In this document: piece after piece, positions 1 through 12,486 of the stretch
How positions within the stretch are numbered: position 1 is the first letter of the stretch
Layout: each line of letters begins with the position of its first letter
Assembly (NCBI GenBank): GCA_016169945.1
Contig: JADLSH010000193.1
Location: 1,364,001 to 1,428,000, forward strand
Direction: 5' to 3'
Source: Trachythela sp. YZ-2020
Lineage: Eukaryota; Cnidaria; Anthozoa; Malacalcyonacea; Clavulariidae
DNA length: 64,000 nt
Notes under the pieces: model-generated
Databases searched by the model: none
Told to the model about the DNA's origin: nothing
The model's input: the letters and a program-made list of their open reading frames with translations, nothing else
Made by a program: the position numbers and the translations under genes

Positions 1-630
1 GATCTGTCATGAAAAAATAAGCATGCCAGTTCAAAGCAAAAGGAGAAAACCAGACTATGTATTTACTTTAAATCAAGAAATTTTCAAGATTTCTCACTTC
101 TAAAGTTTATTGAATGTAAGATTTTTATCTTAGTCAATTGGTAAAGGCTAAAGCAATGTTTTATACTACCAAAAGCGCCGACTCGAGTGGCCCGGCCTTC
201 TAGTCATCCTTATTCTATATGGCAAGGTTTCAAGTGTCAAGGTGGCAAATGGCAAAATAGGTACGCATGACGTACATTATGTAGCTTAAGGATACGGTCA
301 TACAAAGACTAGTTAAACAGAAAAAGACATGATTCAAATCTAACTTTATTAGAATGAAAATAATTTGACACTAATGTTACACAATTCTATATTTGTACAC
401 AAATATTTCAATGAATAATAGCTTCTGTAGCAAAATAAGCGACATTGTTCAGTCATGAACAATGTTCAATATATATAAGACATACAACTATTTTCAGAGA
501 AATAACATTGTAACTCTTAAAATTGAAAATTATAGTTTTGTAACAAACTACGATAGGAGTACGGCTTAAGCGATATCTCTCCAACAATGTGCTCCATTGC
601 TTGGTTGTTTAACACATATTTAGAACACAG
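1..630. other. AT-rich intergenic/intronic stretch, no gene seen
   Basis: I see no coding sequence here. Around 250-285 there is a degenerate form of a near-palindromic gtacgc...gtac motif that recurs at about 3710, 7035 and 37940. Confidence 0.5.
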
Positions 631-634
631 GGCA

Positions 635-1385
635 GGATCTGACCATAAACTCCACACGAGTCAGAACACGAGCGAACACGAATGAATAGCCCAATACGAC
701 TGTGGACCACACAACTTGGAGTTTGGAAAACGTGGTTGTCAATTTGGGAAATTCTACATTGGGGTATTGTGTATATTTAAGTGTTTGATTTAATTTTATA
801 GTTGCTAGTTAAAAGCGGATATAAACATTGTATATTTTAAATAGATATTAAACGCAAGCCATTTATGGAAATATAATGTACATTATTGACTATTTCACTT
901 TTCAGTCCACGTTGTGATACTGTTAATTATCATGAAAATGAAAATGCTTTCTTTCATGAAGGAAGCCCGTGACGGGTCTTGTATCATTGCATAAAGCAAT
1001 CATATATTACAATGGTTAATTATTAATTAAAGATTAAGACCTCTCATAACCGGACACCTCTAGTAAGCGGACACCAGGACTCTGTCCCAAGAGTGTCCTC
1101 TGACAGGAGATTCTACTGTCACATTTAGCTCAGAGAATACGCTTGTCGTGTCATTACATGCACACACTAAATCACGTTTCCAAGCCTTTTTCAATAAACA
1201 ACTGGATAATTGGGGGTTTATTTCCTGTTTTCTATATATTTATAACACTTATATGGCATTTTTAGTTGTATTTCATTCGTGTTCTCTCGTGTTCACTTGT
1301 GTTCCACTCGTGTTCCACTCGGGTTCATTCGCGTTCACTCGTGTTCAATCGTGTTCTGACTCGTGTGTAGTTTTAGATCAGATCC
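635..1385. mobile_element. Non-autonomous element with ~52-bp terminal inverted repeats
   Basis: The left arm (635-686, starting ggatctga) reappears reverse-complemented at about 1324-1385. Both arms hold short iterations of a cgaacacgag-type unit. Nothing between them codes for a recognisable protein, so it looks like a MITE or foldback element about 750 bp long. I could not define a target-site duplication. Confidence 0.6.
1266..1366. repeat. Degenerate ~10-bp tandem repeat (tcgtgttcac-like)
   Basis: About nine imperfect copies of a 10-bp unit resembling tcgtgttcac. They overlap the right inverted repeat of the element at 635-1385. A short open frame read through it is only a by-product of the repeat. 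Confidence 0.7.
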
Positions 1386-1907
1386 ACAGGGTAGTCCTGT
1401 TTGGATCACAAAATTTGCTAGATAAATTATAGTTTAACATTTTTTGTGAATATAGAATAATGTTCATTGATCAATTATTTCACATCTTGCTGTTTAACAT
1501 ATGCCAATATATTTTGATATGTACTCTACATTAAGTACGCCTGAATGAATGATAAAATATTGTATGAATTTTATTGTCCTAGACAAAATCTAGGCCACAA
1601 TGAAAAATGGTACGATTCTGAGAAAAACAGAACGAGGTCACTTTTCTTATAGTCCAGTGACTTGAAGCGTTGTCAGTTGAGCTCAATGAAGCCTTGTTTG
1701 AGTCGAGTTCTGTTAATATAAATGTAGGGCCAATACTTTGGCCACTCACTCACTCATGTATATTCGGAGTATTAAATTTGCAGCATTAAAATCAACACAT
1801 CGGATATTTCAACAAATAACAGTACAGAAGCAACATGGTGAGATGCCAGGTTTTAGTATTCGGATTTGTCTCCTTTTCTACGATATGTCCATCCAGATTT
1901 TCATAAT

Positions 1908-2020
1908 CTGTCAGTCTTTTCCACCATCTCTCCGTCTTTTCTATCATCTCTCCGTCTTTTTCATCATCCGATTCCGTCTTTCCCTTTATCAGTCCGTCTT
2001 TTCCACCATCTCTATAAATT
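1908..2020. repeat. Pyrimidine-rich ~21-bp minisatellite
   Basis: Four to five degenerate copies of a unit like ccgtcttttccaccatctct. The open frames on both strands here are low-complexity by-products. Confidence 0.7.
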
Positions 2021-2291
2021 GAGAATAAAATAAGACCCGTCCACACGAATCCGTTTCTGTTGGAAAACGCATCGTTTTGTGAGCTTTCATCGATTGTCTA
2101 CACTAATATCATGAAATTAAAACCGGATACTTTCATCCACGAAAACGAGGCTTTTCGAAAACGGCTTTGAAATGGAGACTTTTGAAAACGGAGGCGTTTT
2201 GGATTAGTGTGGACGGGCGAAAACGAAGGTTTTCAAAAACGCTTGCTTGTGTTTGTGTTGTTTGCTCTGATTTTTGTGGACCTCGAACTGG

Positions 2292-2702
2292 ATGTTATAT
2301 GTAAACAACGAGTTTGAGTGTTTCATCAGGGGATCCAAACACGAGAAAACGGTATGAAACACGAGCGCGAAGCGCGAGTGTTTTATTGTTTTCGAGTGTT
2401 TGGTCCCCTGATGAAACACGAGAAACGAGTTGTTTACACAACATCTCAAACGAAAACATTTCATTGGCTGTTCAATTTATTAAGCTCTAACGGGGGACCT
2501 ATGAAAGTAATTTGTTTTTGTGTTTTGACTTGAATTTGTAATTAGGATCTCAGTTATTAGATGAAAACCGTTTTTCATCTAACAACGGTGATGGTATATG
2601 ATTTTTAGCGTGTTTCCTTGCGGTATCCAACCTCAATCATGTGACGAATTAGGGTGAGTTCATTCGCTAATTTGCTCATGAATTATTAATGAGTTTTAGA
2701 TA
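2292..2702. mobile_element. 411-bp dispersed element, copy A (inverted copy at 31019-31429)
   Basis: This stretch recurs reverse-complemented and nearly unchanged at 31019-31429. Its first ~140 bp form an imperfect palindrome centred on gcgcgaagcgcg, with arms reading gtttcatcagggg...cccctgatgaaac. The rest is AT-rich and noncoding. No transposase is present, so it must be non-autonomous. Confidence 0.75.
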
Positions 2703-2976
2703 TATTAATCATTAATCTGCAAGCAATATCTTACTAAGACAACATAACGCTCTACATTGTCCTGGGCTATTTTTAAGCGGTGATTTTAGGTCAAATCTCG
2801 ACGAACAATACGCAAGGATTTGCCTCTTTCTCTGTAGACATTTTCGTGGTCTTCCTGTCTTTATGCGTTTTCGAAATATCAAAAACGGGAGGGATTCGAA
2901 AACGGATAGTGTGGACGTAGCCTAAAAGAGAATATTATAGTTCCTTTCATTTAATGATTAAAAGGGTAGAATATAA

Positions 2977-3045
2977 TCCCCGAGCCGGCGCGAAGCGCCG
3001 TGCGAGGGTACTAATTCCGCTCGGATATTACATCCGGGTATGTGA
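2977..3045. repeat. GC-core palindromic motif, copy 1
   Basis: A stretch of about 60 bp, from ccccgagccggcgcgaagcg to a ctcggatatt block, recurs inverted at about 9156-9222. Its core (gccggcgcgaagcgccg) is self-complementary. The second copy abuts the 3' end of the LINE at 9.2-12.5 kb. Confidence 0.65.
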
Positions 3046-3887
3046 AAACATAGCGGAATTCAAAGTTCTCCGTCATTTATTTTTTTATTTATTAACTTTA
3101 CAACCATACATAAATGTGAAAGAACAAAAAACTATTACATTAGAGAAAAAACAACTTTGAATAAATAAATATATGGTTGAAGGTAAGGTCAACAGGACAC
3201 GAGTAGTCCCATGTGAAGACCGACCTTAATGAAAACAAACATAACATACATAACTAGAAATACATGCTTGCAGTAACCCCTCGCCCCAGCTGAACATTGC
3301 CAGATATTACATTCCAAAACATTACTATTGCTAATCTTTTTTATCAAAAAATCTGCCATGCAAGGGTTGTAGGCGAGTCGGATATCTGCGTTCAAAACAA
3401 ATTTTTGGCATAGAAAACAGAATTGGATCCTTGGCTCACACCCCTCTTCACGACGCAATCAAAGGCTATCGCCAAATGAAATGTTTTACCTGACGTAATC
3501 ACTGTGGCTTCCTTCCTTTTAAATTTGCCATTAAAATTTTGATCATTACTCTAATAGTTTGGAAAGAAGAGTGGAAGGAAACAATATTATTTTGGGAAAT
3601 ATATTTTCAAAGAATAAAAAATGGAAATTTTGTTTCAAGAAGAGGAAGCACAGTAGCCATGGCAACACGATAAAATAAACTTCTTTTCTGGAGTACAAAA
3701 CAACAGGTTACAAAAATAGGTACGCTAAGCGTACATGTATCTGCTCATGGTGATCCCACTGTTGTCATGAAGGAATAATAATCTACAATTCTATTTGGCC
3801 TTAATTTGTATAAGTTACACATATTTTGTATAAAAACATACACTTAATTCAACCAGTAACTTGTAAAGAATAAGAGATTGATATTTA

Positions 3888-3998
3888 ACCCATTAACCGG
3901 GAGTACCCTACCACTCACAAGTAAAATCATCTGGCATTAGACAGAGTAAAATACTAATAAAAGTAGGGTGCATCTGGGCTTGCCAGCTAATGGTTAAA
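3888..3998. mobile_element. Small MITE (~110 bp), copy 1 of 3
   Basis: Begins near ttaacccattaa and ends near ctaatggttaa, so its ends are inverted. The centre holds a gacgagtaaaatcgtc-like hairpin, degenerate in this copy. Related copies sit at 14373-14483 and 14510-14626. Confidence 0.65.
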
Positions 3999-4156
3999 AT
4001 AATGTATTTTTATAAATATCACAAAAATATATATCATACACAGTAGAACAAGGTTTATTGTTAAATGGGGTTCACAATTTACAGTATCACTATGCCAGAC
4101 AGTTTAGTACATATGACAAATAAAATGGCTGATATAATTTTCACTAGCAGAAACTA

Positions 4157-5671
4157 TTTCCATATTAACACAACAAAGATTTTATTTAATTTTATGATGT
4201 CATTTGCTGAAACATGTTAGGTTCACAATATCTTCTCAATAGTCCATAATATACTACAATCAGGTATGTGAAAAAATTGTAGATGCATGGATGTTGTCAG
4301 AATACCAGGTGTTGCTAACACATCCTCATAGAGTTTCAACAGACTTTTTAGACACATTGATGCACGACGTCAACATGTGGTATTCAGGGATGGTGGAACA
4401 CAAATGAACTATTTATTCCACATGGATGTGTTAGGAAATAGGTCATATTATTGAAGTCTATTCATCAGTAGCAAATGTTAACTATGTTGAAAATCAGGAG
4501 TATAATTTGACACATGTACATAGTCTGTGAATAGAATGTATAAAGTATATATAAACACAGCATATCAGATCCATACATTGGCTAGAATTGACTAGTCAAA
4601 GCTGAAGTGTTCCGTGTTTGTTTGTTCACGCTACAATACAAATATGAGAGTGATGTGTAAAGTACAGGCAAATGAGCTTGAAAAGACATTAAATATAAGC
4701 GATTTAGTAATTTAGAGGAGAATTTGCCTATGGATATGAATTTCTATTATGAAATTATAAGTATGTGATTGTGACACCGTCTGCAATAAATGTCATGCCA
4801 AAAGGAGTATTGTACAGTCTTATCTTTTACCGTCTTTAACTATTATATACTATAAACAAGACTATATTTGTACACAATATTTTATTTAAAGAAATGCGAC
4901 CACTATAAAATGTGGAATATAATATTTCCATATTAACACAACAAATATTTTATTTAATTTTATGATGTCATTGCTGAAACATGTTAGGTTCACAATCTTC
5001 TCGATAGTCCATAATATACTACAATCAGGTATGTGAAAAAATGGTAGATGCATGGATGTTGTCAGAATACCAGGTGTTGCTAACACATCCTCACAGAGTT
5101 TCAACAGACTTTTTAGACAAATTGATACATGACGTCAACATGTGGTATTCAGGGATGGTGGAACACAAATGAACTATTTATTCCACATGGATGTGTTAAC
5201 AAATAGGTCATATTATTGAAGTCAAATGTTAACTATGTTGAAAATCAGGAGTATAATTTAACACATGTATATAGTCTGTGAATATAAAGTATAATAATAT
5301 AAACAGAGCATATCAGATCCATACATTGGCTGGAATTGACTAGTCAAAGCTGCAGTGTTCCGTGTGTTTGTTCACCCTACAATACAAATATGAGAGCGAT
5401 GTATGTGTAAATGTAAAGTACAGGCTTGAAAAGACATTAAATATAAGCAATTTAGTAATTTAGAGGAGAATTTGCCCATGGATATGAAGTATGAATTTCT
5501 ATTATGAAAATTATAAGTATGTGATTGTGAGACCGTCTGCAATAAATGTCATGCCAAAAGGAGTATTGTACAGTCTTATCTTTTACCGTCTTAAGTCTTA
5601 ACTATTATATACTATAAACAGGACTATATTTGTACACAATATTTTATTTAAGACCACTATAAAATGTGGAA
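4157..5671. repeat. Tandem duplication, period ~768 bp
   Basis: The block at 4157-4918 is repeated at about 4923-5671. It starts in both copies with a tatttccatattaac-like segment and ends near tgtggaat. The copies differ by scattered substitutions and small indels. No protein is encoded. Confidence 0.85.
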
Positions 5672-5829
5672 TTGCTAAATGTGGGATTAGCTAGTATTCA
5701 TGGTAGTCAAATTTACTTTAGTATTGAAAACTTATCTGCATATAAAACAAGATGCTATATTTTACAATTTACGCGTCAATTTTATGTTAATATGTTGTAG
5801 ACTTGTAGTATTTCTTATTTTCTTACCTT

Positions 5830-8545
5830 GATCTTTGTCGAAATGTGATGTTGACTATTGAAATGAGAAATAATGACCATAAACTATTGTCGATTTGACC
5901 CAAATGGTGTTGAGAATAAATATGGCATTATTTTAACACTTTTATGAGTGATCTTTGTCGAAATAGAAGCTCCAATAATGCAGGATATTCGTACAATATT
6001 TAAAAGGGCACACCCACAATCACATATAAATATTACATACCATCAACTCGTTTCGTCCCCATAGTCACAGCAGTTTGGGAAAGAAATGCCAAACTGTGCT
6101 AATTATATCTTTATACCAATTAAAAATCTCAAAAGTATAAGGTGATGTTGACTATCGAAATGACAATTCGATTTGACGATTTTGACACAAATAGTGTTGA
6201 GAATAAATATGGCATTATTTTAACACTTTTATGAGTGAACTTTGTCGAAATAGAAGCTCGAATAATGCAGGATATTCCTACAATATTTAAAAAGACACAC
6301 CACATATAAATATTACATACCATCAACTATTTTCGTCCCCCTAGTCACAGCAGTTTGGGAAATAAATTATATCTTTATACCAATTAAAAATCTTAAAAGT
6401 ATAAGGTGATAGCTATTGACTATTTGACTATCGAAATGACAATTCGATTTGACGATTTTGACACAAATAGTGTTGAGAATAAATATTGCATTATTTTAAC
6501 ACTTTTATGAGTGAACTTTGTCGAAATAGAAGCTCGAATAATGCAGGATATTCGTACAATATTTAAAAAGGCTTACCTTGTTTCCTGATTCAAATGATAT
6601 TGATATACAGCAGGTCAAGTAAAGTAAATACTTTGTGTAAATTGGCGAATCATTTTCACAGCTTAAAATGCAATCAACCACTTCCAATACTCCCTCGACT
6701 CTTGCCATGTTCAAAACAATATACAAAATTAAAATGATCGTTGGTTTGATGCATAATTTTCACCGTCAAATTAAAAATTTTACTCATGTTTACAATTTTC
6801 GCCCTTCCTTCAGTAGTCCGCCATCTTGAAATAATCAACATCAATCCAGTTATAATATCGAGATCAAAGAGTGACAATATAATTACGTCATTTTAAGCTA
6901 GCGGTCACTGATTGGTCAAACGATGTGTAAGCTAATCGGTGATTGGCTGATATAAGCTCGTCGCTGAATGGCTACAAGCTAACTTAACATTAACATTTAC
7001 AACACGATAACATTATATCTGCTACGCAGATACAAAAATAGGCACGCAAAGCGTACATGTATCTGCGCATGTGCACTTGCATAGATGTCAATGCACGAGG
7101 TCAATATCACTCAATGAGTGGATGAACGTTTATGTTGCTTTTAAAAAACTGTGCATAAAGGGACGAAGGCGTATAGCCCATGGGAGCAATTTTTTAAACA
7201 ATTGTGAAACCTTAAGATTTTAGTCTTTTATACTTGAGAATAAAGGTTATGTTAGCGGAATCAAATATCAAAAGTAAATTTAATATAAGATGATGTTGAC
7301 GATTGAAATGACAAACAATGACCATGAACTATTGTCGATTTGACCCAAATGGTGTTGAAAATAAATATGGCTTTATTTTAACACTTTTGTGAGTGAACTT
7401 TGTCGAAATGTGATGTTGACTATTGAAATGAGAAACAATGACCATAAAATATTGTCGACTTGACCCAAATGGTGTTGAGAATAAATATGGCATTATTTGA
7501 ACACTTTTATGAGTGAACTTCGTCAAAATAGAAGCTCGAATAATGCAGGATATTCGTACAATATTTAAAAAGGCACACCACAATCACATATAAATATTAC
7601 ATACCATCAACTCGTTTCGTCCCCCTAGTCACAGCAGTTTGGGAAAGAAATGCCAAACTGTGCTTATATCTTTATACCAATTAAAAATCTCAAAAGTATA
7701 AGGTGATTTTGACTATCGAAATGACAATTCGATTTGACGATTTTGACACAAACAGTGTTGAGAATAAATATTGCATTATTTTAACACTTTTATGAGTGAA
7801 CTTTGTCGAAATAGAAGCTCGAATAATGCAGGATATTCGTACAATATTTAAAAAGACACACCACATATAAATATTACATACCATCAACTATTTTCGTCCC
7901 CCTAGTCACAGCAGTTTGGGAAATAAATGCCAAACTGTGCTTATATCTTTATACCAATTAAAAATCTTAAAAGTATAAGGTGATAGCTATTGACTATCGA
8001 AATGACAATTCGATTTGACGATTTTGACACAAATAGTGTTGAGAATAAATATTGTATTATTTTTACACTTTTATGAGTTAACTTTGTCGAAATAGAAGCT
8101 CGAATAATGCAGGATATTGGTACAATATTTAAAAAGGCTTACCTTGTTTCCTGGTTCAAATTATATTGATATATAGCAGGTCAAGTAAAGTAAATACTTT
8201 GTGTAAATTGGCGAATCATTTTCACAGCGTAAAATACGACCAACCACTTCCAATACTCCCTCGACTCTTGCCATGTTCAAAACAATATACAAAATTAAAA
8301 TGATCGTTCGTTTGATGCATAATTTTCACCGTCAAATTAAAAATTTTACTCATGTTTACAATTTTCGCCCTTCAGTAGTCCGCCATCTTGAAATAATCAA
8401 CATCAATGGTCGATTTGTAAGCTAATCGCTGATTGGCTGATATAAGCTCGTCGCTGAATGGCTACAAGCTAACACTAACATTAACATAAACATTAACATT
8501 TACAACACGATAGCATTATATCTGCTACGCAGATACAAAAACTAC
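5830..8545. repeat. Nested tandem array (~270-300-bp units within a ~1.5-kb duplication)
   Basis: Units containing gatgttgactatcgaaatga, aataatgcaggatattcgta and cccctagtcacagcagtttg recur near 5840, 6140, 6405, 7400, 7700 and 7980. The whole group is itself duplicated with an offset of about 1.50-1.56 kb; for example tctgctacgcagatacaaaa occurs at about 7018 and 8520. Similar short minus-strand open frames here are shadows of the repeat. A diverged piece of the same family sits at about 31610-31740. Confidence 0.8.
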
Positions 8546-9150
8546 AAATATAATTAAAATATTAGTTGTTTTAGCCATACAAATCTGAGATATATGGTGT
8601 AGGTATGTTCTTATGCATTCTATAAGCTTCAAATTAATGTTTAAATGCAACCTTCCGTTTACTAAAACGTTGCCAAAAGTTTATAAAACTAAACTGCCTT
8701 TTACTTATAAATTGGTTTTTTAAATGAAATCAGTTGAAAATATACAAATTCTCTCGTGTGAAACGATTTCGCTTTCCTTTTAAGTTGGAACTTTTTGATA
8801 GCATAAAATATAGGATATTTAATTGTAAAAAAATGAAAATCTATGTAAATAAAACAACATTCTTTAATACGGCTATATCAACAATTTAATATAAGAAACT
8901 TGCCATATTTTTTCGACCATCTATCTCTATTTATCCTTTTTTATAAAGTATAAACGATAAATTTGTTCCGCAGCTTTTCCTGAAGTCCCAAAAAGCTATT
9001 TATAAGTTACAATTCAGAGTTACTGATATGACTTACTCATGTTTTTTTATAATTCGCTCATTTCACTCCTAACAAAGATTAGTGAGATGACCACCCATCA
9101 CACGCATGCGCCCGCAAAACTTGATGAACTTTGGATTTCCCATTGCTTTC
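8546..9150. other. Unannotated AT-rich stretch
   Basis: No coding sequence, repeat or RNA gene recognised. Confidence 0.4.
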
Positions 9151-9155
9151 CTGTT

Positions 9156-9222
9156 TTTCCGGGTGTAAATATCCGAGCGGAATTAGTACCCTCGCACGGC
9201 GCTTCGCGCCGGCTCGGGGAAA
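9156..9222. repeat. GC-core palindromic motif, copy 2 (inverted relative to 2977-3045)
   Basis: Reverse complement of the 2977-3045 motif, including the gccggcgcgaagcgccg-type core. It lies immediately beyond the LINE 3' end. Confidence 0.65.
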
Positions 9223-9266
9223 AAAAAGACGAGAACAAATATACAATTTACAGAAGACATGACGAA

Positions 9267-10215
9267 TTAGGAACAACAGCTTAAGTTGAAAGAGCGCCAC
9301 TTAGAACAGAAGGGTTTCCAAGTGCGCATTCTGTTTACATCGAAAGATGAGTGTAGCAGAGAAGAGTAATAAACAGTTAGCCTGTGTTTGAAGGAGGAAA
9401 CGGATGAACTATTACGAATGGTGGGAGAGAGATTGTTCCAGAGAAGGACAATTCGGTTGAAAAAAGAGTTTCTATAGAGAGACGTCCTGCAATGGTTAAC
9501 TTGAAGCAAGTTGTCCTTGCTTGAACGGGTGCGAGACGTGCTGTGAGAAGAAAAAGTGACGAAAGAGGAGATGTCTAGGTCGAAGAGACCTTGTTTACAT
9601 TTAAAAAAGAAGACGAGATCCTTTAGTTCAAGCCAGTAGGATATCGGAAGTAAATTAAGCTTCTTAAGACGTTCAGGATATGACAACTCATAATCTTGAA
9701 GGATAAATTTGCTAGCACGTCTTTGAACACCCTCGAGGATCGCAAGATCGCGTGACGATCCTTGAGGTGCCCAGATCTCACTACCATAAGACGGATGAGA
9801 TCAAACGAGAGCAAGATAAAGAAGCCTACGGCAACGAATATCAGTCATTTGGGTACAATTCCTATTAAGGAAACCAAGCATACGATTGGCTTTTGCAGTG
9901 CAGCTGGCTATGTGTGGGGACCACTTTAAGTCGTTGCTAATAACCAAACCCAAGTCTACTTGGCTAGATATGCTCTTGACTGGTTCGTTGTTAAGACAGT
10001 AGGAATGAGTTGGAGGGTTGCGTTTGCGGGATATCCTGAGCAAAAGCGTCTTTGAGACATTAAATTTCAAATGCCAGGACAGGGACCAGTTGGACATTGC
10101 GTCCAAGTCAAGCTGGAGGAGATCTCGCTCATCTGGTGATTGTATAGCACGATAACATTTGCTGTCATCAGCAAAAAGTGCAACAGTACTATTCTTGGTT
10201 ACCTCTGGAAGTCGT
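9267..10215 (-). pseudogene. LINE RT C-terminus, continued in shifted frames
   Basis: Translation picks up the RT catalytic FADD block near 10170. It runs through a thumb-like region (LDAMSNWSLSWHLKFNVSK) and a CR1-type C-terminal region (YPERLKKLNLLPISYW...) in two further frames joined near 9801 and 9650, ending with a stop at 9267. This is the same element as the 10216-12486 frame, broken by indels. Confidence 0.8.
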
Positions 10216-12486
10216 TCACATAAAGTATGAATAGGAGAGGACCAATAACACTACCTTGTGGCACACCAGAGGTAACACTAAGAAAAGAAGAGGAAACTCC
10301 TTCAATGACAACACACTGTTTACGATCACGAACTGGTAATCGGCAAACCAGTTAAGAAGTGGACCAGAGATTCCAAACGATTTAAGTTTAAACAAGAGTT
10401 TGCTATGGGACACAGAGTCAAACGCTTTAGCAAAGTCAAGATAAACCATGTCAATTTCCTTACCAGAGTCAAGAGTATGACCAAGGTCGTGAAGCACATT
10501 CAAAAGTTGAGTAACACATGACCTATGGCGACGAAAGCCGTGTTGAAGATCATGCAAAGAGTTCATAACAAAAGAATAAACCTGACTGAAAATTAGACGT
10601 TCAAGAACTTTGGAGACTTGAGAGAGTAATGAAATTGGTCTGTAGTTAGTGGCCTCATGAGCGTCGCCTTTCTTGGGGATGGGAACGACATTAGCAGATT
10701 TCCATTCAGAAGGGAAAACACCCTGCTGAAGAGATAGCTCAAAGAGAGCAGTCAAAGACGGGGCGATTACTTCAGAACATCGCTTTAGAATATAAGCTGG
10801 TATACCGTCAGGACCAGTAGCCTTAGAGGGTGACAAATTGAACAACAAAGACTGAACGTCGGATTCAGATATAGTTAATGAGTCAAGAGAGTTAGATGTT
10901 GAGTTAGGAGAGATGAGAGGTGAAGAACTAGTGTCGGAATCGGAGATAAAGACTGACGCAAAATATTGGTTAAAGCCATCCGCTTTTTCCTCCGCAGAAA
11001 AAAGTTTCTGACCATTCAATTTAATCACGTCAGGGATAGAGGATTTACTCTTAAAGAATCTCCAAAATGATTTAGGATCATTGAAAACATTTTCGGACAG
11101 TCCAGAGAGATATTCTCTCTTCTTGGAATTAATCCAACACTTGACGTGTTGCCGAGTTCTGCGGAATTTCTCCCAAAGTTGAGGTGAGTTCTTAGCCTTA
11201 GCCTTTCTCCTTAGTGACTCTTTCATTTTGATGGCGTGGAGTAAGTCCTTGGTGATGTACGGAGGGGTGAATGAACGCTTGAGCTTTGTTTTAGGAATGA
11301 AATAGTCTACAGCGGCAAGGAAAGCGTTTTTCCACTTTGACCAGGCAAGATTAACGTCGTGACTTTCGTTCAGGACTATATCTACTAGTGGAGTATTCCT
11401 AAGACAGTTAACGAGGCCAACGAAATCACCCTTAGAGTAATCATATACTATACGTTCAGAGGATTGTTTAGGTTGATGATGGAGTTTTAAGTTGAAAAAA
11501 ATTGCTTTGTGATCAGAGTGCAGAGAGATGGAGTCGTCATCAGTAACTTCGAAGTTGTTGGTCAAATGTTCGTTTGTAGTTAAAACCAGGTCGATAAGAT
11601 TGTTACCGCGGGTAGGAGAGTTGATCAATTGTAGGTAACTAAACTCAGAGACAATGTCAATGAAACCAATTTCAGAACTTAAGGTAGAGAAACCTGAACC
11701 ATTAGACCATTGGATGTTAGGGTAGTTAAAATCACCAATTAGAACAACATCTCTGAATTGTGAATCTTGTACAAATTTTAGAAATCGAGATAGATCATGG
11801 ATAAAATCAATGGTGGAGTCAGGTGGACGGTAACAGACAGCAACTAGTACTTTACTGGACGAGGAGTTAATGACAACAGATGCAAGTTCTAATGTGTCGG
11901 AAATGAAACCAGAAGGTTCAGTTTTGACTGAATCTCTCACGGCAAGTAGAACACCACCTCCCCGTTTACCAGTTTGACGATCTCTACGAATTATGTTGTA
12001 CCCAACCGGTAAGATTTCATCATCACGCACATGACTAGAGAGCCAAGTCTCCACCAAAGCAATCACATCTATACTGTTGCCATAGACAACGTCATGTATA
12101 CTGGATAGCTTATTCACGACGCAATTAGTTCCAGAGTTATGATAATTTGCCTTCAGACTTCTGACGTTCTGATATAAAACATTAAATGAAGAACGGGTTA
12201 TGGGGTTGATTAGTCCTCGCACGTTAGGTGGTGATGTTGAAATGCTGTAGTCAGGACCAGGATTGGTTGCGATGTCATTAGATAGAGATATTAGAATAAT
12301 TGAAATGGAGAAGTTCATGGCAATATGAAGTCCACAAATGAATTTCCTATCTGAGGAGAGAGGCTTGGCGGAGGTTGAGCGACGGGAGATATGACAATGA
12401 GAATATTCATTAATATTTGGATTAGACAACAATTGTGACACGTACAAAGTTTCACAGTTGAGATCAGCGGGTGTGGATTGGGACAA
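10216..12486 (-). CDS. LINE protein: 2A-like leader, AP endonuclease, reverse transcriptase (3' frameshifted)
   Basis: The protein should nick target DNA and copy the element's RNA. The first ~60 residues end in a hydrophobic run, followed by DIATNPGP at residues 71-78. Endonuclease landmarks follow: YQNVRS (about 106), ETWL, RRGGGV-like loop, GDFN and SDH (about 320). The RT shows GPDGIPAY, NYRPISLLS and LDFAKAFDSV. The frame then breaks near 10340: the expected GVPQGSVIGPLLF block lies in another frame at about 10220-10300, and FADD lies further on near 10170. The ORF is a likely pseudogene, since both breaks fall inside the RT. The start is uncertain because upstream sequence was not resolved. 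Confidence 0.85.
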   Translation of the reverse strand: MSQSTPADLNCETLYVSQLLSNPNINEYSHCHISRRSTSAKPLSSDRKFICGLHIAMNFSISIILISLSNDIATNPGPDYSISTSPPNVRGLINPITRSSFNVLYQNVRSLKANYHNSGTNCVVNKLSSIHDVVYGNSIDVIALVETWLSSHVRDDEILPVGYNIIRRDRQTGKRGGGVLLAVRDSVKTEPSGFISDTLELASVVINSSSSKVLVAVCYRPPDSTIDFIHDLSRFLKFVQDSQFRDVVLIGDFNYPNIQWSNGSGFSTLSSEIGFIDIVSEFSYLQLINSPTRGNNLIDLVLTTNEHLTNNFEVTDDDSISLHSDHKAIFFNLKLHHQPKQSSERIVYDYSKGDFVGLVNCLRNTPLVDIVLNESHDVNLAWSKWKNAFLAAVDYFIPKTKLKRSFTPPYITKDLLHAIKMKESLRRKAKAKNSPQLWEKFRRTRQHVKCWINSKKREYLSGLSENVFNDPKSFWRFFKSKSSIPDVIKLNGQKLFSAEEKADGFNQYFASVFISDSDTSSSPLISPNSTSNSLDSLTISESDVQSLLFNLSPSKATGPDGIPAYILKRCSEVIAPSLTALFELSLQQGVFPSEWKSANVVPIPKKGDAHEATNYRPISLLSQVSKVLERLIFSQVYSFVMNSLHDLQHGFRRHRSCVTQLLNVLHDLGHTLDSGKEIDMVYLDFAKAFDSVSHSKLLFKLKSFGISGPLLNWFADYQFVIVNSVLSLKEFPLLFLVLPLVCHKVVLLVLSYSYFM
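12253..12276 (-). other. 2A-like ribosome-skipping motif in the LINE leader
   Basis: Encodes DIATNPGP directly after a hydrophobic stretch (IILISLSN). The 2A consensus is D-(V/I)-E-x-N-P-G-P; here alanine replaces glutamate, while N-P-G-P is intact. 2A-like sequences at the N-terminus of non-LTR retrotransposon proteins are documented in several animals. Activity of this variant is inference. Confidence 0.6.

Noticed and set aside
2401..2430. CTGATGA followed by cacGAGAAAC, resembling a hammerhead core
   Set aside because: The bases between the two core parts cannot form stem II, and the stem I arms are not complementary. It is part of the 411-bp element's palindrome.
7690..7887. Several similar minus-strand open frames at 6129-7887
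   Set aside because: They repeat because the DNA is a tandem array. There is no domain, and the frames are short and AT-biased.
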